From the NCBI GenBank assembly GCA_020847375.1, contig JADLCB010000015.1, positions 62,001-126,000 on the forward strand: a DNA stretch of 64,000 nt. Direction: 5' to 3'. Below the pieces are notes generated by a model, which was not told the DNA's origin, ran no database searches, and saw only the letters and a program-made list of their open reading frames with translations. The translations under genes and the position numbers were made by a program. The DNA is from Phycisphaerales bacterium (GTDB taxonomy: Bacteria; Planctomycetota; Phycisphaerae; Tepidisphaerales; Tepidisphaeraceae). Positions 1-7,826 of the stretch are shown in pieces. Each line of letters starts with the position of its first letter. The first letter of the stretch is position 1.

Positions 1-1
1 C

Positions 2-232
2 GCAGCCCAGGTTCTTTTGACCTTGACTGAACCACAGATTCCCGCAGATCGGCTATTGTTTGAAACCATCAGCGCCATCGGCAATGTGGGTCTATCCTTC
101 GGGCCGGTCACGATCACCAGCCCGGGTATTTTTGTGCTGGGCGCAATCATGCTGGTCGGCCGTTTTGTCCCGCTTCTGATCCTCATCCACCTCGCCCGCG
201 CCACCAGCAGGGCTGGCATAGTGACCAAATAA
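2..232 (+). CDS. TrkH/KtrB-type potassium uptake subunit, C-terminal fragment
   Basis: This is the last 76 codons of a gene that begins before the window. The visible part has a Ser-Ala-Ile-Gly-Asn-Val-Gly-Leu-Ser stretch, which matches the last selectivity-filter (P-loop) repeat of Trk/Ktr membrane subunits (SAxGxVGLS pattern). A hydrophobic helix and a short basic tail follow. In this family the protein forms the K+ (or Na+/K+) conducting pore in the inner membrane and is gated by a cytosolic TrkA/KtrA ring; no trkA-like gene is visible here. The family call rests on one motif and the helix pattern, so TrkH and KtrB cannot be told apart. Confidence 0.7.
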   Translation, partial: AAQVLLTLTEPQIPADRLLFETISAIGNVGLSFGPVTITSPGIFVLGAIMLVGRFVPLLILIHLARATSRAGIVTK

Positions 233-341
233 AAATTTTCTCCTTTTTCTGCGCGATTGGTTGCGCTGCCGCGCAATCACCGGGGTATTTATAGAATGCT
301 TGGCGCCGATGGGGACCAAACAATCCCTGCGCCCGAAGCCA

Positions 342-1496
342 CTAACTGTTTGAAGATGCCGATCGATCAAAAGGCAACGCAACAACCGTGCCGTGGCGCA
401 TGGCCCCTTCTGCGGGAATGGTCAATCGGCTGCCCTCGGCGTAGTAGGGTTTGCGCACGTAACCCATGCACAAGGCGATATTAGACAGCACCGGCGAAAG
501 TGTGCTGCTGGTAATACCGCCGATCTCGTCACCTTCGTCATTAAGAACCTTGGCGCCGGCCAGCGGGAGGCGATCATCATCCATGCGAATACCCACAAAC
601 TGACGCGCCTGCTTTCCGCGGGCAAACATGCGCAGGACAATTTCCTGCCCGATGTAACAACCCTTGTTCATGTTGACCGCCCGGGCCATCTGCCCGGTTT
701 CCGCCGGCAGGACAGATTCATCAAAGTCCACCCCAAGGATCGGCCGACCTGCTTCGATCCGGCAGGCGTTGTAGGCAGCCCAACCAACCGGACGCAAACG
801 ACGCTTGCCTGGTTCCTGCTCCGGTTGTTGACCGAAATTGGCCTGCAGGCTCGTCCAGAGGACGACCATATCCTCACGACCGGCGATCAAATGATATCCA
901 GCAACCCCGCACTCATCGTCACGCCACAACGTGACGCTGCGCCCCAGCAACCGGGTTTGCGCCGCTTGCATCGGTTGCAGATCGGTCAACGTATTGTTGC
1001 TGAGATCGCGCAGGATCGAAAACGAACCCGGGCCATGCAGGGCAATGGCATGCAGATCGGTGCGCGCAGTGATCTTGACCTGATCGGCAAACAAATAGCG
1101 ATCCAGCGCTGCCACCGTCGAATCCATCAACCGGGCATCGAGGTCCAGCCAAAGTTGCTCACCCAGCTCGGTAATGTTCATGTCCAGAACAATCCGCCCC
1201 TTGCTGTTGAGCAAAAAAGCATAGACGACCTGTCCCGGGGCCAGTGCTGTTTTGGTTTTTTTGTTCGCGATCTCATTCGTGATGAGATTATTGAGAAACG
1301 TGGCGCGGTCGCGGCCGGTCAGTTCGATCACCGCCCGCTGGGGCAGGTCGATCATGCCACAGGATTTGTGTATCGCTGCGTATTCCGCCTGGGGTTGGCC
1401 GAACGTACTGACAATTTCAATCGGGCCAAACGCCTGGAATTCTGTTTCCGGTTGCTGGTGCAGATGGTGCAGCGGGTTGTGGGCAGTCGTCTCCAT
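342..1496 (-). CDS. ygfZ: YgfZ/GcvT-fold folate-binding protein (iron-sulfur cluster repair type)
   Basis: Protein of 384 aa. Residues 278-285 read KGCYIGQE, the signature of the YgfZ/CAF17 family, whose Cys is needed for function. The rest is the GcvT-like tetrahydrofolate-binding fold (residues about 35-240) plus a C-terminal barrel. Family members help maintain or repair 4Fe-4S enzymes in the cytoplasm with tetrahydrofolate. I chose the ATG at 1496 because a TACAAT hexamer lies 7 nt upstream and no Shine-Dalgarno is present. ATGs at 1505 and 1595 and a TTG at 1625 are also in frame, but they add a tail that does not look like the family and the last two would run into mgtC. It is divergent from mgtC. 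Confidence 0.85.
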   Translation of the reverse strand: METTAHNPLHHLHQQPETEFQAFGPIEIVSTFGQPQAEYAAIHKSCGMIDLPQRAVIELTGRDRATFLNNLITNEIANKKTKTALAPGQVVYAFLLNSKGRIVLDMNITELGEQLWLDLDARLMDSTVAALDRYLFADQVKITARTDLHAIALHGPGSFSILRDLSNNTLTDLQPMQAAQTRLLGRSVTLWRDDECGVAGYHLIAGREDMVVLWTSLQANFGQQPEQEPGKRRLRPVGWAAYNACRIEAGRPILGVDFDESVLPAETGQMARAVNMNKGCYIGQEIVLRMFARGKQARQFVGIRMDDDRLPLAGAKVLNDEGDEIGGITSSTLSPVLSNIALCMGYVRKPYYAEGSRLTIPAEGAMRHGTVVALPFDRSASSNS

Positions 1497-1503
1497 AGGT
1501 TGC

Positions 1504-1509
1504 ATTGTA
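1504..1509 (-). promoter_or_regulatory. -10-like hexamer of ygfZ
   Basis: TACAAT on the minus strand, 7 nt before the chosen ATG. No good -35 is seen at 16-18 nt. It matters because it favours the 1496 start and implies an almost leaderless mRNA. Confidence 0.45.
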
Positions 1510-1557
1510 GGCCAGTTCGGGCTGAGCGTCGCCACCTGTGGCGGGTCAGCGAATGTA

Positions 1558-1586
1558 TTGTTGATCACCGGCTGCACAACTATGAT
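1558..1586 (+). promoter_or_regulatory. sigma-70-like promoter of mgtC
   Basis: TTGTTG at 1558-1563, a 17-nt spacer, and TATGAT at 1581-1586. The ATG at 1594 follows the -10 by only 7 nt, so transcription would begin at or next to the start codon. It lies back to back with the ygfZ -10 hexamer. Confidence 0.55.
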
Positions 1587-1593
1587 GGTTTTC

Positions 1594-2337
1594 ATGATGC
1601 TCGCTGCTTTTCTTGATACGTTCAATCACGACATCGCATTGTGGGCTGCGTCGTTCGGGAACGTTGGGGAGCTGGCACTGAGATTGCTGCTGGCGATGCT
1701 GGCAGGTTCCATGGTTGGGCTGGAGCGGGAGTTGCGCGGGCGCATGGCGGGATTCCGCACGCATATGCTGGTTTGTCTGGGCAGCGCCATGGCGATGGTT
1801 GTCTCAGGGGAAATTGCCAGCGCGCCTTGGGCACCGACGGCTGACTATGTGATCCGGCTGGACCCAGCCCGTATTGCTTATGGTGTCATGGGGGGCATTG
1901 GTTTTCTGGGGGCGGGCACGATTATCCAGACGCGCGGCACGGTGCGCGGGCTGACAACCGCTGCCGCGATGTGGTGCGTGGCTGCCATTGGTCTGGGAAT
2001 CGGGTTGGGGTTGTATCTGCTGGCGATTCTGGCCACGCTCATGGTGGTCATCGCGCTCTGGTTTCTGGACTACGCGGAAGCCATCATGCCCAAGAAACGA
2101 TTTCGTTCGATCACGGTTCGCTGCCCCTGGCATGCGCAGTGCGTGCCGCAGATGATCGAACGATTCAAGGCGTTGGGATTCAGGGTTCACAGCGTTACCT
2201 ACGAGCGTCTGGAGCAGAATCTGGAGCTGGTCGATATTTCGCTGGGCATTACATTTCGACTGCTGGCCCAGCTCGACAAACTGGGCGAAGACCTCGAGAA
2301 AGAGCCATCGCTGCAACTGATCAGTGCCAAGGAATAG
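1594..2337 (+). CDS. mgtC: MgtC/SapB family membrane protein
   Basis: Protein of 247 aa. The first 140 residues form about five hydrophobic helices and carry the family hallmark GLERELRGRxAGFRTHMLV, then GIGFLGAGTI. The C-terminal 90 residues form a soluble ACT-like domain. MgtC-type proteins sit in the inner membrane and affect Mg2+ homeostasis and ATP synthase activity; the exact role in this organism is unknown. ATGs at 1582, 1585, 1594 and 1597 are possible. I prefer 1594 because TATGAT (1581-1586) would otherwise lie inside the gene and no start has a Shine-Dalgarno. A 10-bp inverted repeat follows the gene at 2357-2390. Confidence 0.85.
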   Translation: MMLAAFLDTFNHDIALWAASFGNVGELALRLLLAMLAGSMVGLERELRGRMAGFRTHMLVCLGSAMAMVVSGEIASAPWAPTADYVIRLDPARIAYGVMGGIGFLGAGTIIQTRGTVRGLTTAAAMWCVAAIGLGIGLGLYLLAILATLMVVIALWFLDYAEAIMPKKRFRSITVRCPWHAQCVPQMIERFKALGFRVHSVTYERLEQNLELVDISLGITFRLLAQLDKLGEDLEKEPSLQLISAKE

Positions 2338-2356
2338 CCGCGTTGAGCGCACGGAA

Positions 2357-2390
2357 TCCACGAATCCAATTTCGCATGATGATTCGTGGA
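2357..2390. terminator. inverted repeat after mgtC, possible terminator
   Basis: Perfect 10-bp arms (TCCACGAATC / GATTCGTGGA) around a 14-nt loop. No U-tract follows directly, so this could be a factor-dependent terminator, an mRNA-stabilising hairpin or a protein site. Confidence 0.4.
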
Positions 2391-2469
2391 CTGCCCTCAA
2401 TTTAATCGTTTCTCCGTGCGAATTGGGATCATTTTTGTTGAATCGTCGATCTTGCCGATCATTTTGACG

Positions 2470-2475
2470 TATAAT
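2470..2475 (+). promoter_or_regulatory. -10 hexamer TATAAT upstream of the prepilin-like gene
   Basis: A perfect TATAAT lies 28 nt before the ATG at 2504. No convincing -35 is at the right distance. The gene behind it has a normal GGAG ribosome site. Confidence 0.45.
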
Positions 2476-2503
2476 CAGTAGCGGATTCGAATGTGGAGTT
2501 ATC

Positions 2504-3133
2504 ATGCGCGCTGCAGGTTTTTCGCTGGTTGGTCTTTTGGTGGTGGTGGGCATTTTAGCCCTGTTGCAGGGAACGTATACCGCGCCGATGCTGACCAGCA
2601 GCAAGCAGGCGCGGCAGGAGGCGATGCAACTGGCGGGTGTCAACGACAAGGGGATCCGAACGACCGAATCGATTCAATTCAGCGGCGTCATGAGTGGTTC
2701 GCAGCTTCGCGGGATCAAAGTGGACAGTGTGATGATGGACGGGCCGATGCACCAGTATTTTGGTTTATTACCAGGCGATGTGGTGACGCAGGTCAAGGAA
2801 TTGCCGGACCTGGGATTTTTGTCAGGCAATGATCCCGATACGGCTGCCGCACTTGTACTCGAAGCCTATCAACGTCATCAGAATCTCAAGATTCAACGAC
2901 CAGGTGTTGGTGAGCTGGAACTACCGCGCGACGCTGCCAAAGTGTCGGCGCTGCAAGGCAGTTCATCTGGAGCATCGACAACAGGAGCAGTTGGCGCAGC
3001 GGCTGGTTCTGACCCATCGGCACAGACATCCTCGTCGTCGTCATCATCGTCGAATGCGCCGACGGGAGCAGCTTCTCCAGCCACTCCCGCGCGCCGACCA
3101 ACGGTCTGGGATCGTCTCAATGAGTCCGATTGA
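2504..3133 (+). CDS. prepilin-like single-pass membrane protein with PDZ-like segment and Ser-rich tail
   Basis: Protein of 209 aa, function not recognised. The N-terminus MRAAG/FSLVGLLVVVGI has the layout of a type IV prepilin: a short basic leader, Gly, then Phe and a hydrophobic helix. The otherwise conserved Glu at mature position 5 is Gly. Residues about 55-130 contain a PDZ-like pattern (an SGxxxGSQLRGIKV stretch, then GLLPGDVVTQV). Residues about 145-200 are low complexity (Ser, Ala, Gly, Pro, with a run of eight Ser). GGAG lies 8 nt before the ATG. It stands alone between mgtC and dnaX. It may be a pseudopilin-like or GspC-like secretion component, or simply a membrane-anchored PDZ protein. 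Confidence 0.65.
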   Translation: MRAAGFSLVGLLVVVGILALLQGTYTAPMLTSSKQARQEAMQLAGVNDKGIRTTESIQFSGVMSGSQLRGIKVDSVMMDGPMHQYFGLLPGDVVTQVKELPDLGFLSGNDPDTAAALVLEAYQRHQNLKIQRPGVGELELPRDAAKVSALQGSSSGASTTGAVGAAAGSDPSAQTSSSSSSSSNAPTGAASPATPARRPTVWDRLNESD

Positions 3134-3184
3134 ACCGCCGAAGCAGGTTGATTTCGCGACGATCTCGCGACAGAGCCGCGCGAT

Positions 3185-3206
3185 ACCCCTGATAACGGGG
3201 TTTATT
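3185..3206 (+). terminator. weak hairpin after the prepilin-like gene
   Basis: A 5-bp stem (ACCCC / GGGGT) with a 7-nt loop followed by TTTATT. It is short, so this is only a candidate intrinsic terminator. Confidence 0.3.
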
Positions 3207-3287
3207 GTCGTCAGCCGCAACTGGCGAATTGTCATCGGTTTAGAAGATTGGCACGGATAAATATCCGTTGCAATCGACCCGGAAAAC

Positions 3288-3315
3288 TTTACGCGCCGAC
3301 GCGCTGTGCTAAACT
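3288..3315 (+). promoter_or_regulatory. promoter of dnaX
   Basis: TTTACG at 3288-3293, a 16-nt spacer ending in TGC (extended -10), and TAAACT at 3310-3315. The dnaX ATG comes 13 nt after the -10 and has no Shine-Dalgarno. Confidence 0.45.
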
Positions 3316-3328
3316 CATCCGTTCTGCC

Positions 3329-5269
3329 ATGCAATACGAAGTCCTGGCCCGAAAATATCGATCGAAAACCTTCGATGAAGTCGTTGGACAAGCACATATT
3401 GCCCAGACGCTGAAAAAGGCGATTTTGTCCAATCGCGTCGCCCATGCCTACCTCTTCTGCGGGACACGCGGCACGGGCAAGACATCCATCGCGCGCATTT
3501 TCGCCAAGGCATTGAACTGCGAAAAGGCCTCGGCGCAAAGTGCCGAACCGTGCAACGAATGCAATTCCTGTCTGGCGGTGGCGCGTGGTGAGGACATGGA
3601 TGTCATCGAAATTGACGCAGCATCCAACACCGGTGTTGATCATGTGCGTGATCTGATCGAAAAGGCCAGCTTCATGCCGGCGCGATCGCGCTACAAGATT
3701 TACATCATCGACGAAGTGCACATGCTGACGAAAAATGCGTTCAACGCGCTGCTCAAATTGATCGAGGAGCCGCCGGCGCACGTCAAGTTCATTCTCGCGA
3801 CCACCGAACCGGAAAAAGTGCTGCCGACGATCCAGTCACGGTGCCAGCGGTTTGATTTCCGTAATATCCCCACGGGCGAAATCGCCGGGCATTTACGCCA
3901 TATCGCCCAACAGGAGGGAATCCAGGCGGATGACGACGCGCTGAATCTGGTCGCCCGGGCGGGGGCTGGTTCAATGCGCGATGCCTTGTCCCTATTGGAC
4001 CGCCTGCTGAGCATTGGTGAAAAAAAACTCACCGTGGAGATGCTCGAGCAACTGCTGGGCATGCCGCGCAGCAAGCATATTCTTGAACTGGTGGCGGCAA
4101 TCGCAACGGGTAACGCTGCCAGTGTGCTGCAACAGGCGGACCAGTTGATCCAGAACGGACTGTCCAACGAAGCACTGGTTGTCGCGCTGATCGAGCATTT
4201 TCGCAACCTGCTGATTCTTCGAGTCTGCGGCGTGGAAAGCAGGCTGATCGAAACACCGGGAACCAACCCGCGCGATCTGCATCGGCAGGCGCAGCAATTC
4301 GACGTGGTGGCGCTGACCCAGGACATTACCATTCTCGAGGAGTTGCGCCGCCAGATTCGCAGCGCCCATGCCAGCCGGGCGCTGATCGATGCAGTGCTGG
4401 TGCGCCTGGCGATGGCGGATCAGTTCATCGCGGTGAATCAGGCGCTGGCAGCGATTGACCCGCCGTCTGACGGGATTGCAGCAAAAAAAAAACAGTTGAT
4501 TGAACCGCCCATCGGGCAACCGCCGGCTGCTTTCGTCAGCGCGACCGCGACTCATCACGCAGAACAAATCGATGACGATGATGACCTGCCGGCGGTGGGC
4601 AAGGTCTGGCAAAGTGATGGCGGGCCTGACCTTTCGGAACTGCTTAAGCAGCACACGGCCGATGAATCAACTGCGCCGAAATCACCAACATCACCGGCTG
4701 ATCAGGGCAGCGTCCCGCCGGGCACGGGTGATGCCAACATCACCCCGCTGGCAACCGATGATGTACAGAAAATCTGGCCGCTGCTGTTGGCGCACCTGCA
4801 GAAAAAATCGCATGCGACCAACGCCCTGAGCCTGGCGCGGCTGGATCGGATCGAAAATAATGTGGCGTTTATCCGTTTCAGTCCCAACGGCGCGACCTTT
4901 GCCCAGCAGTGGCAACATAACGGCAAGCGCAATCTCATCGCCGATGCACTGACGGCGCTGCGTAATGCTTCCACCGGCGTTACTTTTGAAGTTGACGAAA
5001 ACCCCGAAGCCCGGGATGAATCCGCGGCCGTGGCGCGTGATGCAATCAGCCCATCATTTCATCCCCCTGCTGCCAATGAGCATGGCCAGTCAGCTCAACC
5101 CGATGCGCCCAATCCATCGGATCCGCCGGAACACCAATCTGCCGCTGAACCGGCGGTAACATCCATTCCGGTAACACCTGAGCTGCTCGACCAGATTCGT
5201 CAGGATCCGCTGGTTGCAGCGGCGCTGGATGAATTAAAAGGCCTGGTGTTGCGTGTCACCGAGCACTGA
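3329..5269 (+). CDS. dnaX: DNA polymerase III subunit tau/gamma (clamp loader)
   Basis: Protein of 646 aa. It is the ATPase core of the clamp loader, placing the sliding clamp on DNA and, as tau, tying the loader to the replicase. Walker A GTRGTGKT is at residues 45-52. Zinc-module cysteines are at 64, 75, 78 and 81. DEVH (Walker B) is at 128-131, followed by the SRC arginine-finger motif near 172. Residues from about 390 on are low-complexity linker plus a C-terminal domain (tau-specific part). An A10 run at 4483-4492 sits exactly at the end of the conserved domain III region, see the separate entry. The start is the ATG at 3329; upstream in-frame codons give a non-conserved tail. Confidence 0.95.
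   Translation: MQYEVLARKYRSKTFDEVVGQAHIAQTLKKAILSNRVAHAYLFCGTRGTGKTSIARIFAKALNCEKASAQSAEPCNECNSCLAVARGEDMDVIEIDAASNTGVDHVRDLIEKASFMPARSRYKIYIIDEVHMLTKNAFNALLKLIEEPPAHVKFILATTEPEKVLPTIQSRCQRFDFRNIPTGEIAGHLRHIAQQEGIQADDDALNLVARAGAGSMRDALSLLDRLLSIGEKKLTVEMLEQLLGMPRSKHILELVAAIATGNAASVLQQADQLIQNGLSNEALVVALIEHFRNLLILRVCGVESRLIETPGTNPRDLHRQAQQFDVVALTQDITILEELRRQIRSAHASRALIDAVLVRLAMADQFIAVNQALAAIDPPSDGIAAKKKQLIEPPIGQPPAAFVSATATHHAEQIDDDDDLPAVGKVWQSDGGPDLSELLKQHTADESTAPKSPTSPADQGSVPPGTGDANITPLATDDVQKIWPLLLAHLQKKSHATNALSLARLDRIENNVAFIRFSPNGATFAQQWQHNGKRNLIADALTALRNASTGVTFEVDENPEARDESAAVARDAISPSFHPPAANEHGQSAQPDAPNPSDPPEHQSAAEPAVTSIPVTPELLDQIRQDPLVAAALDELKGLVLRVTEH
4483..4492 (+). promoter_or_regulatory. 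A10 slippery run inside dnaX (probable tau/gamma switch)
   Basis: Ten consecutive A residues are read as GCA-AAA-AAA-AAA-CAG, giving Lys 386-388. A -1 shift after the run reads ACA GTT GAT TGA and stops; a +1 shift reads AGT TGA and also stops. Either slip would end the protein near residue 390, right after clamp-loader domains I-III. A small GCCC-ATC-GGGC hairpin lies at 4507-4517. In E. coli, dnaX makes gamma by -1 ribosomal frameshifting at A AAA AAG; in Thermus, by transcriptional slippage on an A9 run. The latter looks closer to this run. Confidence 0.6.
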
Positions 5270-5357
5270 ACGAAAACAGGCTGCCGTTTGCCCTGTTGAT
5301 CAGACTATTCACCTGCGCTTTTGCCAGTAATCGCAGTCAATAATCAATGCCGCGGAG

Positions 5358-6440
5358 TTACGCTGCCTGTTCCTTACCCGGCCGGGTTGTAATCAACGAA
5401 ACGCCAATGCCCGCCCCCAGAATCAACAGTACCACGACCAGCAGATAAACATTGAAATTGGCGCCCAGCAATTCCTTCAACCAGTGATGCGCCAACATCT
5501 TGAAACCCACCAGCCCCAGCACCAGTGCCAACGATACCTTCAGATATCGGAAACGATCCATCAACCCAGCCAGGGCAAAGTAGAGGCTGCGCAAACCAAG
5601 AATGGCAAAAACATTACTTGTAAAAACCAGAAACGGATCGGCGGTAATGGCGAAAATCGCGGGAATGGAGTCAACGGCAAAAATGAGGTCGGTGAACTCG
5701 ATGGCGATCAGGGCTGCCAGCAAGGGCGTCGCCAGAAGCGCTCCGTGACGGGCCTGGGTGACAACACTGTCGTGGATGATCTCATCGCCGACCTTGACGG
5801 GCTGACGGCAGGCATCGCTCCCAGCCCGCACAAAAAAATGCTGACCGTAATATTGCTGGCAAATCGGCACGATACGTCGCATCCAGTTGATCACGCGCAT
5901 GCTCAGCGATTCGGTCTGTTTCTCCTTGCTGAACAGCATCTTGATGGCGGTCAGAATCAGAAAGGCACCAAAAACATATAAAATCCAGTTGAATTGAGCG
6001 ATCAGCTTCGCACCAACCGCAATCATCAGCCCGCGCAGCACAAGGGCGCCGATGATCCCCCAGAACAGCACCCGATGCTGATAAATCGCCGGTACGGCAA
6101 ACGAACCAAACAACATGGCAATGATGAAAATGTTATCGACGCTCAGACTTTTCTCGACCACATACCCGGTCAGATATTTCATCAGCGCCGCACCGCCGCC
6201 GTTGATCTGCCCATCCACCGCGTCAATATGCGATCCCAGCCCCAACCAGTGATGCTCATAGCCAAAATAGACAAACACCCCGAACGTCAGCCCGACGGTA
6301 ATCCAGATACCGGTCCAGACCAATGCTTCAGTCAACGTAACCGCGTGGGCCTTGCGATGAAAAACCCCAAGGTCAAGAATCAGAAAAAACAGAACCAGTG
6401 CGATGAAACCCAGCCAGATCCAGAGCATGTGCCACTCCAT
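5358..6440 (-). CDS. TerC/Alx family integral membrane protein
   Basis: Protein of 360 aa with about nine hydrophobic segments. It has the two TerC family signatures: SVDNIFII around residue 100 and EFTDLIFAVDSIPAIFAI around residue 250, whose acidic residues are thought to bind metal. Relatives are TerC (tellurite resistance) and Alx/YceF-type proteins implicated in Mn2+ export. Residue 5 is also Met, so the start could be 12 nt later. It is convergent with dnaX (88-nt gap). A near-perfect palindrome at 6451-6471 lies just before the start and may control it. I see no yybP-ykoY manganese riboswitch in the leader. Confidence 0.88.
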   Translation of the reverse strand: MEWHMLWIWLGFIALVLFFLILDLGVFHRKAHAVTLTEALVWTGIWITVGLTFGVFVYFGYEHHWLGLGSHIDAVDGQINGGGAALMKYLTGYVVEKSLSVDNIFIIAMLFGSFAVPAIYQHRVLFWGIIGALVLRGLMIAVGAKLIAQFNWILYVFGAFLILTAIKMLFSKEKQTESLSMRVINWMRRIVPICQQYYGQHFFVRAGSDACRQPVKVGDEIIHDSVVTQARHGALLATPLLAALIAIEFTDLIFAVDSIPAIFAITADPFLVFTSNVFAILGLRSLYFALAGLMDRFRYLKVSLALVLGLVGFKMLAHHWLKELLGANFNVYLLVVVLLILGAGIGVSLITTRPGKEQAA

Positions 6441-6748
6441 GCGCCATCGCTATACATCAAATTGGTGTATAAACAGGCGTCGTTGGCGTGGTCTTGCCCT
6501 CATGACGGCACGGTCGGCCGTTTGAGAAAGAGGCCGGGAGGGCATTGATACGCCACTCCGTGTTGACGACCTCATCTCCCGCAATAGCGGGGGCTACTCC
6601 CCAAGCAATATCGCCTCATTATCATCGGAATATACCCTGGCGTCAAACGATGATTTGCAAAACGAATTTATGAGCGGCATATTATCGCGATCTGATGATT
6701 CGGACGATCCGAACCCGATGCCGACTACTGACCAATGGATAAACCCCC
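6441..6748. other. 308-nt divergent intergenic region, terC / esterase
   Basis: Apart from the palindrome at 6451-6471, I see no gene. The esterase ATG at 6749 has GATAAA 5 nt before it and no Shine-Dalgarno. Confidence 0.5.
6451..6471. promoter_or_regulatory. 21-bp near-palindrome upstream of terC (candidate operator)
   Basis: The two TATACA/TGTATA arms are symmetrical around an AT-rich centre; 18 of 21 positions match the reverse complement. It begins 11 nt upstream of the terC ATG and contains -10-like TATACA and TATAGC hexamers on the minus strand, so a bound repressor would block transcription or initiation. Confidence 0.5.
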
Positions 6749-7699
6749 ATGCCTTCAATTGACATGCCGCTGGAAGAGCTTCGCAAGTACAAACCCGCCC
6801 TGACGCGCCAGGCCGATTTTGAATCCTTCTGGGAAAAGACCATCGCTGAAGCACTGGCTCAACCGCTCAATGCGGAGCTGATCCCTTATCCGTTCCCTGC
6901 CCGCGATGTGGACGTTTTTGCAGTTCGTTTCGATGGTTTTGGTGGTGGCAGGATCGCCGGCTGGTATCTCCGGCCCAAGGGGGAAGGCCCGTTCCCCGGT
7001 GTCTGTCAGTATCATGGTTATTGTGGTCGCGGCCCGCGCCCGCTGGATATGTTGCCGCTGGCCAGCCAGGGTATCGCCAGCCTATCCATGGATTGCCGCG
7101 GGCAATTAGGCGACTCACAGGATGTGCGCACGATCGAAGGTGGCCAGCATCCCGGGTGGATGACTTCGGGAGTGCGCAATCCCAAGGAATATTACTATCG
7201 ATATGTCTACGCTGACGCTGTTCGCGCGCTTGAAGTTCTGGCGCGTCGATCTGAAATTGATCCGCAGCGGCTGGCGATTACCGGTATCAGCCAGGGTGGC
7301 GGCATTACGCTGGCAACGGCGGCCTTGTCCGATCGACCGCTTCTGGCGCTGCCTCGTATTCCGTTCCTATGCAATTTCCCCCGATCGCTGGCGATTACCC
7401 CAGCCGGACCTTATCCGGACATTACCAATTATCTTCGGTATCGCCCCGACCTGGAGGAGATAACGTATCGCACCCTCAGCTACGTTGACTGCATGAACCT
7501 CGCACCCTGGATCAAATGCGAGATCTATGTCTCCAACTGCCTGTGCGACGATATCTGCCCGCCCAGTACGGTCTTTTCGGCCTACAACCATATGAGCTGT
7601 GTCAAACAGATGGAGATTTACCCCTTTCATAAACATGAAGTCATTTACGAAGACACCGAGCGGTGCTATCGCAAGATGATGGAAACGCTCAAACCATAA
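6749..7699 (+). CDS. carbohydrate esterase family 7 (acetyl xylan / cephalosporin-C deacetylase type)
   Basis: Protein of 316 aa, the usual length for CE7. The three family motifs are present: RGQ at 117-119, GISQGG with nucleophile Ser181, and HE at 296-297. The third catalytic residue is Asp267 in the DDICPPST segment. CE7 enzymes remove acetyl groups from acetylated sugars and cephalosporin C, and are usually cytoplasmic hexamers. No signal peptide is seen. There is no sugar-utilisation gene nearby, so the substrate cannot be inferred from context. Confidence 0.88.
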   Translation: MPSIDMPLEELRKYKPALTRQADFESFWEKTIAEALAQPLNAELIPYPFPARDVDVFAVRFDGFGGGRIAGWYLRPKGEGPFPGVCQYHGYCGRGPRPLDMLPLASQGIASLSMDCRGQLGDSQDVRTIEGGQHPGWMTSGVRNPKEYYYRYVYADAVRALEVLARRSEIDPQRLAITGISQGGGITLATAALSDRPLLALPRIPFLCNFPRSLAITPAGPYPDITNYLRYRPDLEEITYRTLSYVDCMNLAPWIKCEIYVSNCLCDDICPPSTVFSAYNHMSCVKQMEIYPFHKHEVIYEDTERCYRKMMETLKP

Positions 7700-7807
7700 T
7701 CATCTTGAAGCAGCGGTTACTGCATCAAGACTCTGCCCGCTGAGATCAGATGCTCAATCCAGTGTTGGATGATGCCACCTTGCTGGCAGCAGTGGATTGT
7801 TGTTCGT

Positions 7808-7816
7808 GTTATGATG
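7808..7816 (+). promoter_or_regulatory. extended -10 of xseA
   Basis: TGT followed by TATGAT; the xseA ATG is 10 nt further on, with no clear Shine-Dalgarno between. No good -35 is visible, which is common for extended -10 promoters. Confidence 0.45.
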
Positions 7817-7826
7817 AACGGACCTG

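Noticed and set aside
2942..3060. Tandem repeat in the prepilin-like gene (Ser codon run)
   Set aside because: A short run of TCG/TCA/TCC Ser codons in a disordered tail; ordinary low complexity, not a separate repeat.
6441..6600. yybP-ykoY manganese riboswitch before terC
   Set aside because: This riboswitch is common before terC/alx genes, so I looked for its conserved core in the leader and did not find it.
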